Shown here: positions 44,310 through 57,030 of the stretch, one piece after another
Numbering within the stretch: the stretch's first letter is position 1
How the letters are laid out: each line of letters starts with the position of its first letter
NCBI RefSeq assembly: GCF_038502225.1
Contig: NC_091300.1
Coordinates: forward strand, 47,225,936-47,289,935
Direction of reading: 5' to 3'
DNA from: Cherax quadricarinatus
Taxonomy: Eukaryota > Arthropoda > Malacostraca > Decapoda > Parastacidae
Length of the DNA: 64,000 nucleotides
The notes under the pieces: generated by a model
The model's database searches: none
The model's input: the letters and a program-made list of their open reading frames with translations, nothing else
What the model was told of the DNA's origin: nothing
Program-made: the position numbers and the translations under genes

Positions 44310-47300
44310 AGACATTGGCCTTTTCCCACCAAGGCGGCGGGTGACATGAAAAAAGAAGACTTCCATCATCATTCACTCCATCACTGTCTTGCCAGAGGCG
44401 TGCCTACACGTCAGTTTAAAAACTGCAACATATCTCCACCCCTCCTTCAGAGTGCAGGCACTGTACTTCCCACCTCCAGGACTCAATCCTGCTAACCGGT
44501 TTCCGTGAATCTCTTCATAAATGTTACATTGTTTACACTCCAACAGCACGTCAAATCATAAAAAGCATTTGCCTCCGTTCCTATCTAACACGCTTACGCA
44601 CACTTGCTGATAGTTTAAACACCTCGCACGCAAAACCTCCTTTACCCCCTCCCTCCAGCCTATCCTAGGATGACCTCTACCCACCCTTCTTTCCACTACA
44701 GATTTATACGTCCTGCAAGTCACTATTTTGTTCCATCCTTTCTAAATGTCCGAACCACCTCAACAACCCCTCCTAGACCCTCTGGATAATACCTTTAGAA
44801 ACCCAGCGCCTCATTATCTCCAAGTTATGGATTCTCTGCATAATATTCACAGTCACACCATAAATTGCCCTCAGACACAAAACCACTGCCGCCAGCCTTC
44901 ACTTTGTTGCAACATTGAATTCTTATGCTTCACACACATAAAACAGTGTTGGCACTACTATTCTCTCATACATTCCTCTCTTTTCATGGCTAACACTGAG
45001 GAGTCTCTGGAGACATATAAGTGCACCACTCACCTTTTTCCTCTCATCACTTCTATGATTCACGTTGTCTTTCATAGACCCATCTGCTGACATGTCCACT
45101 CCCAGATATCTGAACACATTCACTTCCTCCATACTCCCTCTCTCCAATCTGACATCCACTCTTTCATTGCCTAGATTTTTTTTATCCTCATCACCTTGCT
45201 CTTTCCTATGTTCACTTTTAATTTCCATCATTTACATATTCTTTCAAATTTATCCTCGAACGTCTGTAACTTCGCTTAAGAATCTCCAAAAATCACAGTG
45301 TCATCAGCAAAAAGCAACTGTGGCAACTCCCACTCTGTGTTAGATTCTTTATCTCTTAGTCCCACACCCGTGCATTCACTTCTCTTACAACCCCATCTAT
45401 AAATATATCGAACAACCATGGTGACATCACGCATCCCTGTCTAAGGCCTACTTTTACTGGGAAATAATCTCCTCTCCTAAGTACTCTAACCTGCCTTACA
45501 CTAGCCTCGTAAAAACTCTTAACTGCTTTCAATAACCTACTAATTACATACACTTGCATCATCTGCCACATTGCTCCCTCAACCACAATATCATATGCAT
45601 TTTCCAAATCCTTAAACGCAACGAAAACTTCTTTACCCTTATCTAAATACTGTTATCACTTGGTCTACACACCCCCTACCTTTCCTAAAGCCTCCTTGTT
45701 CATCTGCCATCCTGCTCTCCGTCTTACTCCTAATTCTTTCAGTAATAACTCTACCATACACCTTACCAGGTATACTCAATAGGCTTATTCCTTCATAATT
45801 TTTATACTCTCTTTTGCCCTCTTTGCCTTTATACAAAGAAACTATTCATGCTATCTGTCAATCCCTAGGTACCTTCCCCTCTTCCATACATTTATTAAAT
45901 ATAAGCACAATCCATTGCAAAACTATATCCTCACATGCTTTTAATGTTTCTTTCTTTATCCCATCAGTCCCAGCTGCTTTACCCCCTTCAGTGCTAACCA
46001 CAGCCTCACACACCTCCCCCACACCCTCATCTGGCTCTTCCTCTCTCCTACAAGATGTTATACGTCTTTGCCCAATGCACGAAATCACAGCTTTCCTATC
46101 TTCATCAACATTTAACAGTTCTTCAAAATATTCGTTCCATCTTCCCAATACCTCCAACTCTCCATCTAATAACTCTCCTCTTTTATTTTTTACTGTCATA
46201 TTCATTCGTTCCTAAGGCTTTCTCGACTTACTAATCTCACTCCAAAACTTTTTTTCTTTTTTTTTTTTGAGGAAAATTTGTTGACAGAATCTCATTTGCT
46301 ATCCTTCTGTATTCCTTCACCACTCTGTTAACCTCTCGTTTTCCTTCCTCCTTATATCACTTCTTCATTCTAAAAATTTCTCATATAACTCCGTCAATCG
46401 TCCCTCTTCCCGCTTGCACCCACTTTCCTATATCCACAAACTTTTGCCGAATACTAACACTACATTCTTAAATCGACCCTGTACCTCCTTACCCTCACTT
46501 GCCCAACTTTCTGCCAATAGTTGCATATACTTTCCCTAACTGCCTCCTTTACTTTCTGATAAAATTCTCCTTGTATCCCATTTACCTTTCACTCTCATTA
46601 TAACTACAACTAAAAATTGATCAGATATACCTGTTGTCCTTCTATAAACATGCACATTCTGAAGACTACCCATCAATCTTTTATCCACCCGTATATAGTC
46701 CAACAGACTACTATCATTACGCATAATATCATATCTCGTATACTTATTAATACTTTTTTTTCTTCGAATATGTATTACCTATTTCCAAACCTGTTTCTGT
46801 TCAAAGTTCAAATAAAGGCAACCCATTATTTACACCTGGCACCATGAACTTGGCTACCACTCGCTCTATAACTGTCCCACTTGGGCATTCAGGTCCCCTA
46901 ACACTGTTACCCTGTCTGTTGGTTTAAAACTCCCTAAACACTCAACATCTTCTAAAATCTCTCCTCTACACTCCCCTTTTCTCCAGGTACATAAACAATT
47001 ATTATAACCTGCTATTCACATCCGACCCTTACTTTAATCTAAATAATCCTCGATTTTATACATTTATTTTCCCTCTTTCTCCTGCTCTAACTGATACTTC
47101 GAAATTATTGCTTCCCCTTCCTTAGCTCTAACTCTCTTAGATACGCCTGGGTTAATCTCAATTATTTATCAACAGTGAAACTCACCTACCCCCCTTCAGC
47201 TTTGTTTCACTTGGAGCTATTGCTTCCAATTTCTTTTTATTCATAACATTTACAGTCATCTTTATCACCTGCGCTACATCCACGCATATTCAAACGTTCC

Positions 47301-47695
47301 AAATCTATAAGGTTTTCGTATTTTTTGTAATTGTTTTAGTAGCAGGGGTTACTAGCTCATTGCTCCTTGCATTATAGACGTCTCCTATGATACGCATGGT
47401 TTACGGAGGAAAGACTCTTTTTCGGCTTCCCTACGAAGATGAATGGAAATAAATAAGAACAAGAACTATTAAGAAAAAAAATGAAATTGGTGTGCATACA
47501 TAAACATGTAAATGTATATGTAGTGTGAACATAATGTAAGTAGAAGTAGCAAGATGTACCTGTTTCCATGCGTATTTATTACACAGAAATATACCAACAA
47601 TCCTACCACTGTGTAAAACAATTACAGGTTCTCTTTCACACACATTTGGCAGGACGGTAGTAACTCCCTGTGTGGTTGCTGTATATCAACATACT
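44310..47695 (-). mobile_element. RTE-like LINE, copy B-h, near full length but broken
   Basis: From right to left: the 5' terminus (GGTTGCTGTATATCAACATA region near 47690), the 5' UTR (47330-47690), and an eroded endonuclease (NDSSLLDYIRVDKRLMGSLQ near 46700). Then come the RT start (GGKAAGTDGIKKETLKACED near 45960), a YKNYEGISLLSIPGKVYGRV block near 45800 and KVGLRQGCVMSPWLFDIFID near 45440. The FADD-coding bases survive near 45300, and the C-terminal block plus 3' UTR run down to CCACCAAGGCGGCGGGTGAC near 44325. Stops and frameshifts are frequent. It is more diverged than B-e and B-j and looks like a separate subfamily. Confidence 0.87.
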
Positions 47696-47699
47696 ACCG

Positions 47700-48410
47700 T
47701 ATATGTATTATAAAAATAATAAAAAAATCAAAGTGGGAGGATTAGGGAAACTAAATCTTTTGTTAGTTTTTTTAAAGTATCAACTGAGTACACTACTAAT
47801 AGAGAATAATCGCGTTTCTTATAAAATAAAAACTTACTCCACACCTGATACACTCAATGAGAGGTCGCTAAATATAATAGAATTTGCTCACAGAATACAG
47901 TAGTTGTTATGAAAGAGATGTTACAGCAGCAGTTCACCAGAGTTATCCCCAATAATTCCTAGGCATTAGAGTCTAATAGACTCTCTACCAATCTGTATAA
48001 TTCAAGTTCCCTTTTTTTATACACTGCTTTGTTATAAACATTCTTACACTCCTTTCTAGAAATTAACTAATTAGAAAGATGCTGATTCAGACAATATGTT
48101 CTTAGGCTAATCTGACATATGCTAAAACTCGAAAAGAGGGATTAAGCCGAGTTTACACACATACAGAAATTGTTCATACATTTAGGATAATTATATATGA
48201 ACCTGTCTTCTAAGAGGTACCACCCAGTATACTTACTCTTCCTACAGAAACTCCTTGGTCTTTGTCTTCCTCTGCCTGAAGTGGGCAGCTAAGACCACTT
48301 TTAGACAAATATTATCCAACTGGCCTCTAACCTTATATTAGAAAAAAAAACTTATATTAGCCTAGTAGATAAAAGTAGCAATTAATTTTTAACACTATTA
48401 TGGCACACTT
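47700..48410. other. AT-rich intergenic DNA, nothing recognised
   Basis: No domain or repeat seen. Confidence 0.45.
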
Positions 48411-48414
48411 CATG

Positions 48415-48690
48415 TAACAAGAGGAGACATGGTCACGACCTACAAGACATTCAGAAGAAATGCAAGGGTGTTAGGAAGAGCCTTTCCATTCTTAGGATGG
48501 ATCACAAGTAGCTACATGAACTAATGACTATGAACTTAATTAGCAGTTTTAAAAGAATGAAAGGTGATATATGGGTAGGAATCAACCTTTGTAAACGAAA
48601 AAGTCTGGTACAAATCAATATTTTTCCAATAAGATATTAGGGCTTCGGATCGAGTTAAGAAATATCATAAAAAACATAAAGGACACTAAC
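48415..48690 (+). pseudogene. CR1-like LINE C-terminal relic
   Basis: RGDMVTTYKTFRRNARVLGR and the following words match the family A region GDMITTYKILRGIDKVDKDR and the SHRVV.KWNSL tail only loosely. It is short, out of frame in places and ends in AT-rich DNA. Confidence 0.45.
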
Positions 48691-49239
48691 GAGAAGAAAC
48701 GTAGAAATCAACACAGTTTAATGATGAAAATAATCCTCATTAGTGATAAAGTCACAATGCTAACTTATGAAATTTAAGTCCATACAAGAAATATTGGTAA
48801 TTATATATATATTTTTTTTTTTGAGGAAGGAATTGAGAACCAGTGTGGAAATATTTAAAGTCGCAAAATGATACAACCCAAAGAGTGATAACAGATAACT
48901 GAACGAATTTAATATGGGAGAAATTTACTAGAAAAAATATTAATCATTGTACTAGAATAATTATTAATCATTATACTAGAATAATTATTAATCATTATTA
49001 AAGACTATAATTAAAAAAATAAGTGCGAATTGCCTAAAAATTATTCACATTTATTTCAACAAAATTTCTCCTTGTGATTTCTCAAGTACTAAAGAACATT
49101 TAAAATGAGATTATCATTATGTTAAAGTAACCGAAATCTTCCTTATAAATTATTTAAACATTTAAAACAAGTTATGAATGCTTTTAAAAAATTGTTCATT
49201 GAACAAGGCAAAGAAAAACAAGGGAGATTAACATTACTA
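48691..49239. other. AT-rich intergenic DNA, nothing recognised
   Basis: A small tandem duplication (ATAATTATTAATCATTAT, near 48957-48995) is visible. Confidence 0.45.
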
Positions 49240-49890
49240 TTTTACCTCACTGGCTGTTTCCCACTAAGATATATTGACGCGAAGCAGGAATCAATCACCA
49301 CCGTTCGTTCAGTTATCCTTCGAACTGCAATATCTACACATAATTGTGAAGCCACTTCATTTCCCACCTCAAAATACAGCTAACCATTCCCCCTGAACTC
49401 TTTCATAAATGTTACCATGCTGACACTCGAACAGTACGTTACAGACTTAAAAAGAAACACTAGTCTCCATTCACTCCGCTCTAACGCTTTCAAACACGTC
49501 ATGTAAATGCTTCACAAAACCACCAAGTTGGAGAATGAGAAACTTGTGCAACATTTAGGAATCATTACTGTGGAAACGTTTTGCCATCCAGTTTTTTTTT
49601 TTAGTCCAACACAGAGAACGTTCGTCTCTATATAGGACTGAAGAAGCCACTGGTTGGCGACATGTTTCCACAGTAATGATTCCCAAATGTTGCAAAAGTG
49701 TTTCATTGTTCAAGTCTCAAACATGTCTACTGGATCCTCAAGACTCATACAGCCCATCTAATACTTCTCGAACGATCCTTACACTGTCTTACACCCAAAA
49801 TTTATAGATTCTCTTGGCCATGTCATTCTGCTCCATTCTATCTAAATGAAAAAAAAAGACCGCTTGACTCATCTTCCATTCTTTGATTAT
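49240..49890 (-). pseudogene. RTE-like LINE relic (B-i), split by foldback F3
   Basis: CTTTCATAAATGTTACCATG, GACACTCGAACAGTACGTTA and TCTCCATTCACTCCGCTCTA (to about 49520) match the B 3' UTR and last codons on the minus strand. After F3, ATGTCATTCTGCTCCATTCT and CTAAATGAAAAAAAAAGACC near 49815-49860 continue the C-terminus. F3 therefore inserted into an existing B copy. Confidence 0.6.
49536..49707. repeat. Foldback repeat family F, copy F3
   Basis: Arms: AACTTGTGCAACATTTAGGA..., GTGGAAACGTTTTGCCATCC on the left; CTGAAGAAGCCACTGGTTGG, CGACATGTTTCCACAGTAAT, CCCAAATGTTGCAAAAGTGT on the right. About 60 bases pair on each side with a short centre. The core reads CTGAAGA and GACAT instead of CTGATGA and GAAAC. 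Confidence 0.85.
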
Positions 49891-50434
49891 CCTGGGAAGT
49901 CATGATAAAACTGTCAACTTATTGTAGAAAGTACATTATTGTACTATCAGAAATTATGAAGTAAAACATCCTAGAAATGAATATGCAGTCTAATAAAAAA
50001 AAACGAGTCTGAGTCAAATATAAGAATAGAAAGAAAGAAAATCGCCGAAATACATCAGATAAAACTAATCAAATTAATAATGTATGTTTTGTCAAAATTA
50101 CACATAGCATATTCATGATGTTAACATCATTCATACATATAAGACATGTTTCTCAAGATATAAAGAAACTTCTGCCCAATTTATGCTAACGTATTGCATT
50201 GCTCAAACTAATTATATGTAAAATATGAACTTTACGGTATTAAACACAATATTATCTGATACAGTACTCACTGTCTGACACTTCGTAACTTTTATTTGAA
50301 TGTATCTTTGTTTACACATGAATATGTGTACCATGGCGATGATAGTTTGCTGTTACGTTGTTTACTACTGAGTCATGATTTAATCTGTGGTTGTGCAAGA
50401 AAGGTTTAAAATACCGACAATATGAAAGTTAAAC
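49891..50434. other. AT-rich DNA with one minisatellite-like unit
   Basis: Near 50362-50395, TTTACTACTGAGTCATGATT and AATCTGTGGTTGTGC match one unit of the minisatellite that starts at 50786. Otherwise nothing recognised. Confidence 0.5.
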
Positions 50435-50785
50435 CACATGTGCAACATCTGAATATCTTTATTGTAGACGTTTCGCCATCCAGTGGCTTTATCAATACAG
50501 ATTCTAGGACATAACTGGAAGACAGTAGAACTATATACAAAAGATGAGGTAATCAGTTCCTCAGTCTATATAACCGCCAGTCTTCTTGCCTTTGCTCCAG
50601 ATTCTCCTCCACCACGATGCTGTGAACACTTAACTGTAAGGTTGAGGAACTGATTACCTCATCTTTATCTATATAGTTCTACTGTCTTCTAATTATGTCC
50701 TAGAATCTATATTGATAAAGCCACTGGATGGCGAAACGTCTACAATAAAGATATTCAGATGTTGCACATGTGTCTTAAGTTTCAC
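50435..50785. repeat. Foldback repeat family F, copy F4
   Basis: Two arms of about 125-135 bases (50435-50564 and about 50649-50778) match at nearly all positions; examples are CACATGTGCAACATCTGAAT and ATTCAGATGTTGCACATGTG. The loop is about 85 bases. The right arm holds TTGATAA (50712), stem II GCCA/TGGC and GAAAC (50733). This is the best preserved F arm pair. It separates a lone minisatellite unit on its left from the main array on its right. Confidence 0.9.
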
Positions 50786-51384
50786 AATCTGTGGTGCGTT
50801 GTTGGCACCGTCATGTCACTACTGAGTCATGATACAATCTGTGGTGCGTTGTTGGCACCGTCATGTCTACTACTGAGTCATGATACAATCTGTGGTGCGT
50901 TGTTGGCACCGTCATGTCACTACTGAGTCATGATACAATCTGTGGTGCGTTGTTGGCACCGTCATGTCTACTACTGAGTCATGATACAATCTGTGGTGCG
51001 TTGTTGGCACCGTCATGTCTACTACTGAGTCATAATAAAATCTGTGGTGCGTTGCTGGCGCCGTCATGTCACTACTGAGTCATGATACAATCTGTGGTGC
51101 GTTGTTGGCACCGTCATGTCTACTACTGAGTCATAATAAAATCTGTGGTGCGTTGTTGGCACCGTCATGTCACACTGAGTCGTACAATGTCATGTCACTA
51201 CTGAGTCATGATACAATCTGTGGTGCGTTGTTGGCACCGTCATGTCTACTACTGAGTCATAATACTGCACCGTCATGTCTACTACTGAGTCATGATACAA
51301 TCTGTGGTGCGTTGTTGGCACCGTCATGTCTACTACTGAGTCATGATACAATCTGTGGTGCGTTGTTGGCACCGTCATGTCTTG
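50786..51384. repeat. 50/51-bp minisatellite, about 11-12 units
   Basis: Units contain CTGAGTCATGATACAATCTG and GTGGTGCGTTGTTGGCACCG. The TGAGTCA starts are spaced 50-51 bases for most of the array, with shortened units near 51174-51285. Variants (CATAATAAAATC, TTGCTGGCGCC) recur. The frames on both strands over it are repeat translations. Unlike a CRISPR array, there are no unique spacers. Confidence 0.95.
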
Positions 51385-51403
51385 TCAACTTTTCGTGCAT
51401 TAT

Positions 51404-54400
51404 TTTATAACAAGTCACCGAGGCAGGGTGACCCAAAAAGAAAGAAAATCCCCAAAAAGAAAATACTTTCATCATCATTCAACACTTTCCTCTCACTCAT
51501 ACATAATCACTGTTTTTGCAGAGGTGCTCAGAGCATAACAGTTTAGAAGCATATACATATAGAGATACACGGCATATCCCTCCAAACTGTTAATATTGCG
51601 AACCATTCCTTTAAAGTGCAGGCATTGTTCTTCCCATTTCCAGGACTCAAGTCCGGCTATGTAAAGATAACCGGTTTCCATGAATCCCTTCGCTAAATAT
51701 TACCCTGCTCACACTCCAACAGATCGTCAGGTCCCAAATACCATTCGTCTCCATTCACTCCTATCGAACACGCTCATGCACGCCTGCTGGAAGTCCAAGC
51801 CCCTCGCCCACAAAACTTCCCTTACCCCTTCCTTCCAACCTTTTCGAGGACGACCCCTACGCCGCCTTCCTTCCCCTACAGATTTAAATGCTCTCCATGT
51901 CATTCTACTTTGATCCATTCTCTCTAAATGACCAAACCACCTCAACAACCCCTCTTCAGCCCTCTTACTAATACTTTTATTAACTCCACACCTTTTCCTA
52001 ATTTCCACAATCCGAATTTTCTGCATAATATTTACACCACACATTGCCCTTAAACATAACATCTCCACTGCCTCCAACCACCACCTCGCTGCTGCATTCA
52101 CAACCCAAGCTTCACACCCATATAAGAGTGTTGGTACTACTATACTTTCATACATTCCCTTCTTTGCCTCCATAGATAATGTTTTTTGTCTCCACATATA
52201 CCTCAACGCAGCACTCACCTCTTTTCCCTCATCAATAATATGGTTAACCTCATCCTTCATAAATCCATCCGCCGACACGTCAACTCCCAAGTATCTGAAA
52301 ACATTCACTTCTTCCAAACTCCTCCCCAATTTGATATCCAATTTTTCTTTATCTAAATCATTTGATACCCTCATCACCTTACTCTTTTCTATGTTCACTT
52401 TCAACTTTCTATTTTTACACACACTCCCAAACTCATCCACTAACCTTTTCAATTTTTCTTTAGAATCTCCCATAAGCACAGTATCATCAGCAAAAAAGCA
52501 ACTGTGTCAATGCCCATTTTGTATTTGATTCCCAATAATTTAATCCGTCCCCTCTCCCGAACACCCTAGCATTTACTTCTTTTACAACCCCATCTACGGT
52601 GACATTACACATCCCTGTCTAAGATCTACTTTTACCGGGAAGTATTCTCCCTCTCTTCTACACACCCTAACCTGAGCCTCACTATCCTCATAAAAGCTCT
52701 TTACAGCATTTAGTAACTTACCACCTATTCCATATACTTGCAACATCTGCCACATTGCTCCCCTATCCACTCTATCATATGCCTTTTCTAAATCCATAAA
52801 TGCAATGAAAACTTCCCTACCTTTATCTAAATACTGTTCACATATATGCTTCAATGTAAACACTTTATCTACACATCCCCTACCCACTCTGAAACCTTCT
52901 TGCTCATCCGCAATCCTATATTCTGTCTTACCTCTAATTCTTTCAATTATAACCCTACCATACACTTTTCCTGGTTTACTCAGTAAACTTATTCCCCTAT
53001 AATTTTTATAATCTCTTTTGTCCCCCTTCCCTTTATATAAAGGGACTATACATGCTCTCTGCCAACCCCTAGGTACCTTCCACTCTTTCATACGTTTATT
53101 AAACAAAAATACCAACCACTCCAACACTATATCCTCCTCCTCCCCTGCTTTTAACATTTCCGTCATGACCCCGTCAGTGCCAGCTGCTTTAACCCCTTCC
53201 ATTCTACATAATGCCTCACGGACCTCCCCCACACTCACATCCTGTTCTTTTTCACTCCTAAAAGATGGTATACCTCATTGGCCAGTGCATGAAATTGCCG
53301 CTTCCCTTTCTTCATCGACATTTAAAAGTTCCTCAAAATATTCTCGCCATCTACCCAAAACCTCCATCTCCCCATCTACTAACTCCCCTACTCTCTTTTT
53401 AACTGACAAATCCATTCGTTCTCTAGGCTTACTTAACTTGTTTAACTCCAAAAAATTTTCTTATTTTCAGCAAAATTTATTGACAGTGCCTCTCCCACTC
53501 TATCATCTGCTCTCCTTTTGCACTCTCTCACCACTCTCTTCACCTTTCTTTTACTCTCCATATACTCTACTCTTCTTATAACACTTCTGCTTTGTAAAAA
53601 CCTCTCATAAGCTAACTTTTTCTCTTTTATCACACCCTTTACTTCATCATTCCACCAATTACTCCTCTTTCCTCCTGCCCCCACCCTCCTATAACCACAA
53701 ACTTCTGTCCCGCATTCTAATACTGCATTTTTAAAACTATTCCAACCCTCTTCAACCCCCCCACTACTCATACTTCCACCAGCCCACCTTTCTGCCAATA
53801 GTTCCTTATATCTCACCAGAACTTTCTCCTCCCTTAGTTATACACTTTCACCTCCCTCTTGCTTGTTGTTGCCATTTTCCTCTTGTCCCATCTGTCTCTT
53901 ACTCTAACTGTAGCTACAACTAAATAATGATACGATATATCAGTTGCCCCTCTATAAACGTGTACATCCTGGAGCCTACCCATCAACCTTTTATCTACCA
54001 GTACATAATCTAACAAACTACTTTCATTACGTGCTGTATCATTCCTTGTATATTTATTTATACTCTTCATAAAATATGTATTACTTATTACCAAACCTCT
54101 TTCTACACATAGCTCAATTAAAGGCTCCCCATTTTCATTTACCCCTGGCACCCCAAATTTACCTACTACTCCCTCCACAACATTTTTGCCCACTTTAGCA
54201 TTGAAATTCCCAGCCACCATTACTCTCACACTTGGTTCAAAACTCGCCACTCATTCACTCAACATTTCCCAAAATATCTCTCTCTCCTCTACATTTCTCT
54301 CTTCTCCAGGTGCATATATGCTTACTATAACCCCCTTTTCACATCCAACCTTTATTTTACTCCACATAATCCTTGAATTAATACATTTGTAGTCCCATTT

Positions 54401-55252
54401 TTCCTGCCATAACTTATCCTTCAACATTATTGCTACCCCTTCTTTAGCTCTAACTCTATTTGAAACCCCCGACCTAATCCCATTTATTCCTTTCCACTGA
54501 AACTCTCCCACCCCCTTCAGCTTTGTTTCACTTAAAGCCAGGACATCCAGCTTCTTCTCATTCATAACATCCACAATCATCTCTTATCATTTGCACAACA
54601 TCCACGCACATTCAGACTTCCCACTTTGACAATTTTTTTCTTCTTATTCTTTTTAGTAATTATTACAGGAAAAGGGGTTACTAGCCCATTGTTCCCGGAA
54701 TTTTAGTTGACTTTTGCAACACTCATGGCTTACGGAGGAAAGATTCTTATTCCACTTCCCCATGGATATAAAAGGAAAAGTAATAAGACCAAGAACAATT
54801 AAGATAAAATCAAAGAAAACTCAGATGAGTGTGTATAAATAAACATGTACATGTATGTGTAGTGTGACCTAAGTGTAAGTAGAAGTAGCAGACGTACCTG
54901 TAATCTTGCATATTTATGAGACAGACAAAAGACACCAGAAATCCTACCACCATGTAAAACAATTACAGGCAATTACTCTCTCCACAAAATTTTTGCCCAC
55001 TTTAGCATTGAAATCCCCAACCACTATTACTCTCACACTTGGTTCAAAACTCCCCATGCATTCACTCAACATTTCCCAAAATCTCTCTCTCCTCTACACT
55101 TCTCTCTTCTCCAGGTGCATATACGCTTACTATACCCCACTTTTCACATCCAACCTTTATTTTATTCCACATAATCCTTGAATTAATAATTCGTTTCACA
55201 CTCACTTGGCAGGACGGTAGTACCGCCCTGGGTGGTTGCTGTCTACCAACTG
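51404..55252 (-). mobile_element. RTE-like LINE, copy B-j, near full length with a 5' UTR insertion
   Basis: From right to left: 5' terminus (GGGTGGTTGCTGTCTACCAA), 5' UTR with a 220-base insertion (54968-55188), and endonuclease (MNEKKLDVLALSETKLKGVG near 54560; VMVAGNFNAKVGKNVVEG near 54210; NESSLLDYVLVDKRLMGRLQ near 54025). The linker follows, then the RT (GVKAAGTDGVMTEMLKAGEE near 53190; YRGISLLSKPGKVYGRVIIE near 53000; FMDLEKAYDRVDRGAMWQML near 52790; KVDLRQGCVMSP near 52600). The FADD-coding bases are present near 52485 but out of frame with an extra T, and some 25 bases are lost near 52596. The last frame (51727-52479) gives the C-terminal LLYGCEAWVVNAAARWWLEA and GLLRWFGHLERMDQSRMTW blocks. 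It is the clearest B copy, inactivated by a few frameshifts. Confidence 0.9.
54968..55188 (-). repeat. Second, diverged copy of an endonuclease segment inside the B-j 5' UTR
   Basis: ATTTTTGCCCACTTTAGCAT to ATAATCCTTGAATTAATA repeats 54185-54380 in the same orientation with several differences. It interrupts the 5' UTR, which is continuous in B-h (AACAATTACAGGTTCTCTTT near 47619). The junction has a small duplication of CAATTAC. Confidence 0.9.
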
Positions 55253-56640
55253 GAAATACTGAAATGGTAGAAATGGTTGCATGATAAATTTTATATATCA
55301 CCAGTGACGTAGGTTTCTGAAATAAATTCATGTACTCTGTTAGAATATGCAACAGTATCAAATGGTGTAAACAATAATGATACAGCTACCGGACGTATAA
55401 CAAAATAGGTTTCAGAGTTGAGAGTGAACAAAAGCTCCGAAATGCAAACTGCTAGATCAGGGTGACGAAAAGTTAATACAACGATGTCTTCAGAGAGTAC
55501 TATATTGCTGGAATTAAATCTAACAAGAAGTGATTACTGAATGTTAAAAGTGTTGAAAACTTTTTTATTTTTATAAACTAAATTCTGAAGATGGAACACC
55601 ACGGGAATAACTACAAATATACCCTCCTAAACACTTAATCTCTCTTTCACACAAATTATCCTCCACGGGCATTTACTTTTAATCATCATCGCTATTACGA
55701 GAAATGATGTCGCCTCCAGAGGTACATTAAGAAGAGAACAGCTCGTAAAGTAGCAAGTAATGGTTTAAGTTGTTACTACCTTTACCAGCTGTACCTTGCA
55801 GCTGTTTATTCACAGCTGTTTAAGACTGATACACACATATACATGCAAACATACATATATTCATATACTGTACTTGCGCGGGCGCACACACTCACTAAAA
55901 CTACTGAAAATGTTAAAATTTTACCAATAAGATTACAAAATAAAATAGTAAATATAAGCCACCATTTTAATAATACCTGGGAAAGAGAAGAGTTCGACAG
56001 GATAAATGAGGGATTAAATGATAACTTTGGGAGCTATTGATGAAAAGTGACCCTGAAAAGAGAAAGAGTTACTGTACTTGAAAATTTAAATTGTAAAAGA
56101 AATAAATTGGGCAGCCTGTGAGGCTAGAACTGCAAATAAATGGTCAATGGAGTTCCTTAATATAATGTTTTTTAATGTATCAGCATATAAATGAAGTGAT
56201 AAGACTGAGAGGCAGTAACACACCGACAATATTACTTTCAATATTTACTCGAACAGAGGCGGAAATTTTCGATATAATCACATGGAAAGAATGATCTCGT
56301 TCTATTCGAAATAATATTTACAGTAAAATATGACTTAGATGAAAAAAAAATCATAAACTTTATAGGAAAGGATATTACAATGCTTTAAACCAGTAATTTG
56401 AGAAATTAACTAGTAGAGTATACAACTAAGTACAAAAATAAAAAATCTGTACTAAGAGTTCTGCAGTATATATGAAACTGGAATTAAATAGTTTATTCCA
56501 AATACGAATATAAGATGGAATAAGAGAGAATAGAATACTACAACCAGAGCTTTGGTAAGTTAGGGAAAAAAAAGAATAGGTAAGGATAGAATATGAAGGA
56601 GGGGTGAGGGAGGGGGGTTAGTTGTGGAGAACTGGTTAGA
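55253..56640. other. AT-rich intergenic DNA, no gene seen
   Basis: No domain or repeat recognised; the 65-codon frame at 55843 shows nothing. Confidence 0.45.
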
Positions 56641-56906
56641 TACATACAGTTTCCTGCATGAAACAAACATAGAGCAATCGGTACTTATCTGTTAACAGCA
56701 CCATGTCCAGCAGCCTCTCCCTGGAAATCCCTTTGGGTTGCAGTTCCAGATTCTGGAGTGGCTGTTGATTAACAAGCGAGTTATATAATTTGCCCCAGAG
56801 GAGCGTATATCTCAAGATTTCATATCATCTGGAATGTGTAGTGATACTTAGGTTTGGGTGAATCACCTATGTGTCACGGGATCTTTCGGTAATTCCAATC
56901 AAATCT

Positions 56907-56946
56907 CACCCCTAACTATTAGCTACAGCTAATGTAATTAGGGGTG
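56907..56946. repeat. Nested hairpin
   Basis: Outer arms CACCCCTAA (56907-56915) and TTAGGGGTG (56938-56946) are perfect; inner arms ATTAGCT (56918-56924) and AGCTAAT (56927-56933) pair too. Confidence 0.85.
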
Positions 56947-56994
56947 GGTATGGCTGGACTTACCTGGGTATTGTAACTGATCCAATTTCCCCTC

Positions 56995-57030
56995 GTTTGT
57001 GGTAGGGGAAGTACTTCCCCTATCACAAAC
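56995..57030. repeat. 36-bp near-perfect palindrome
   Basis: GTTTGTGGTAGGGGAAGT is followed at once by ACTTCCCCTATCACAAAC, complementary at 17 of 18 positions, with no loop. Confidence 0.9.

Noticed and set aside
50823..51340. AP-1-responsive enhancer made of TGAGTCA repeats
   Set aside because: The motif is short and is repeated only because the unit is; no gene or promoter is nearby.
50786..51384. CRISPR-like array
   Set aside because: Units are contiguous without unique spacers; it is a eukaryotic minisatellite.
51066..51410. Repetitive protein-like frames over the 50/51-bp array
   Set aside because: Repeat translations on both strands; no start context or domain.
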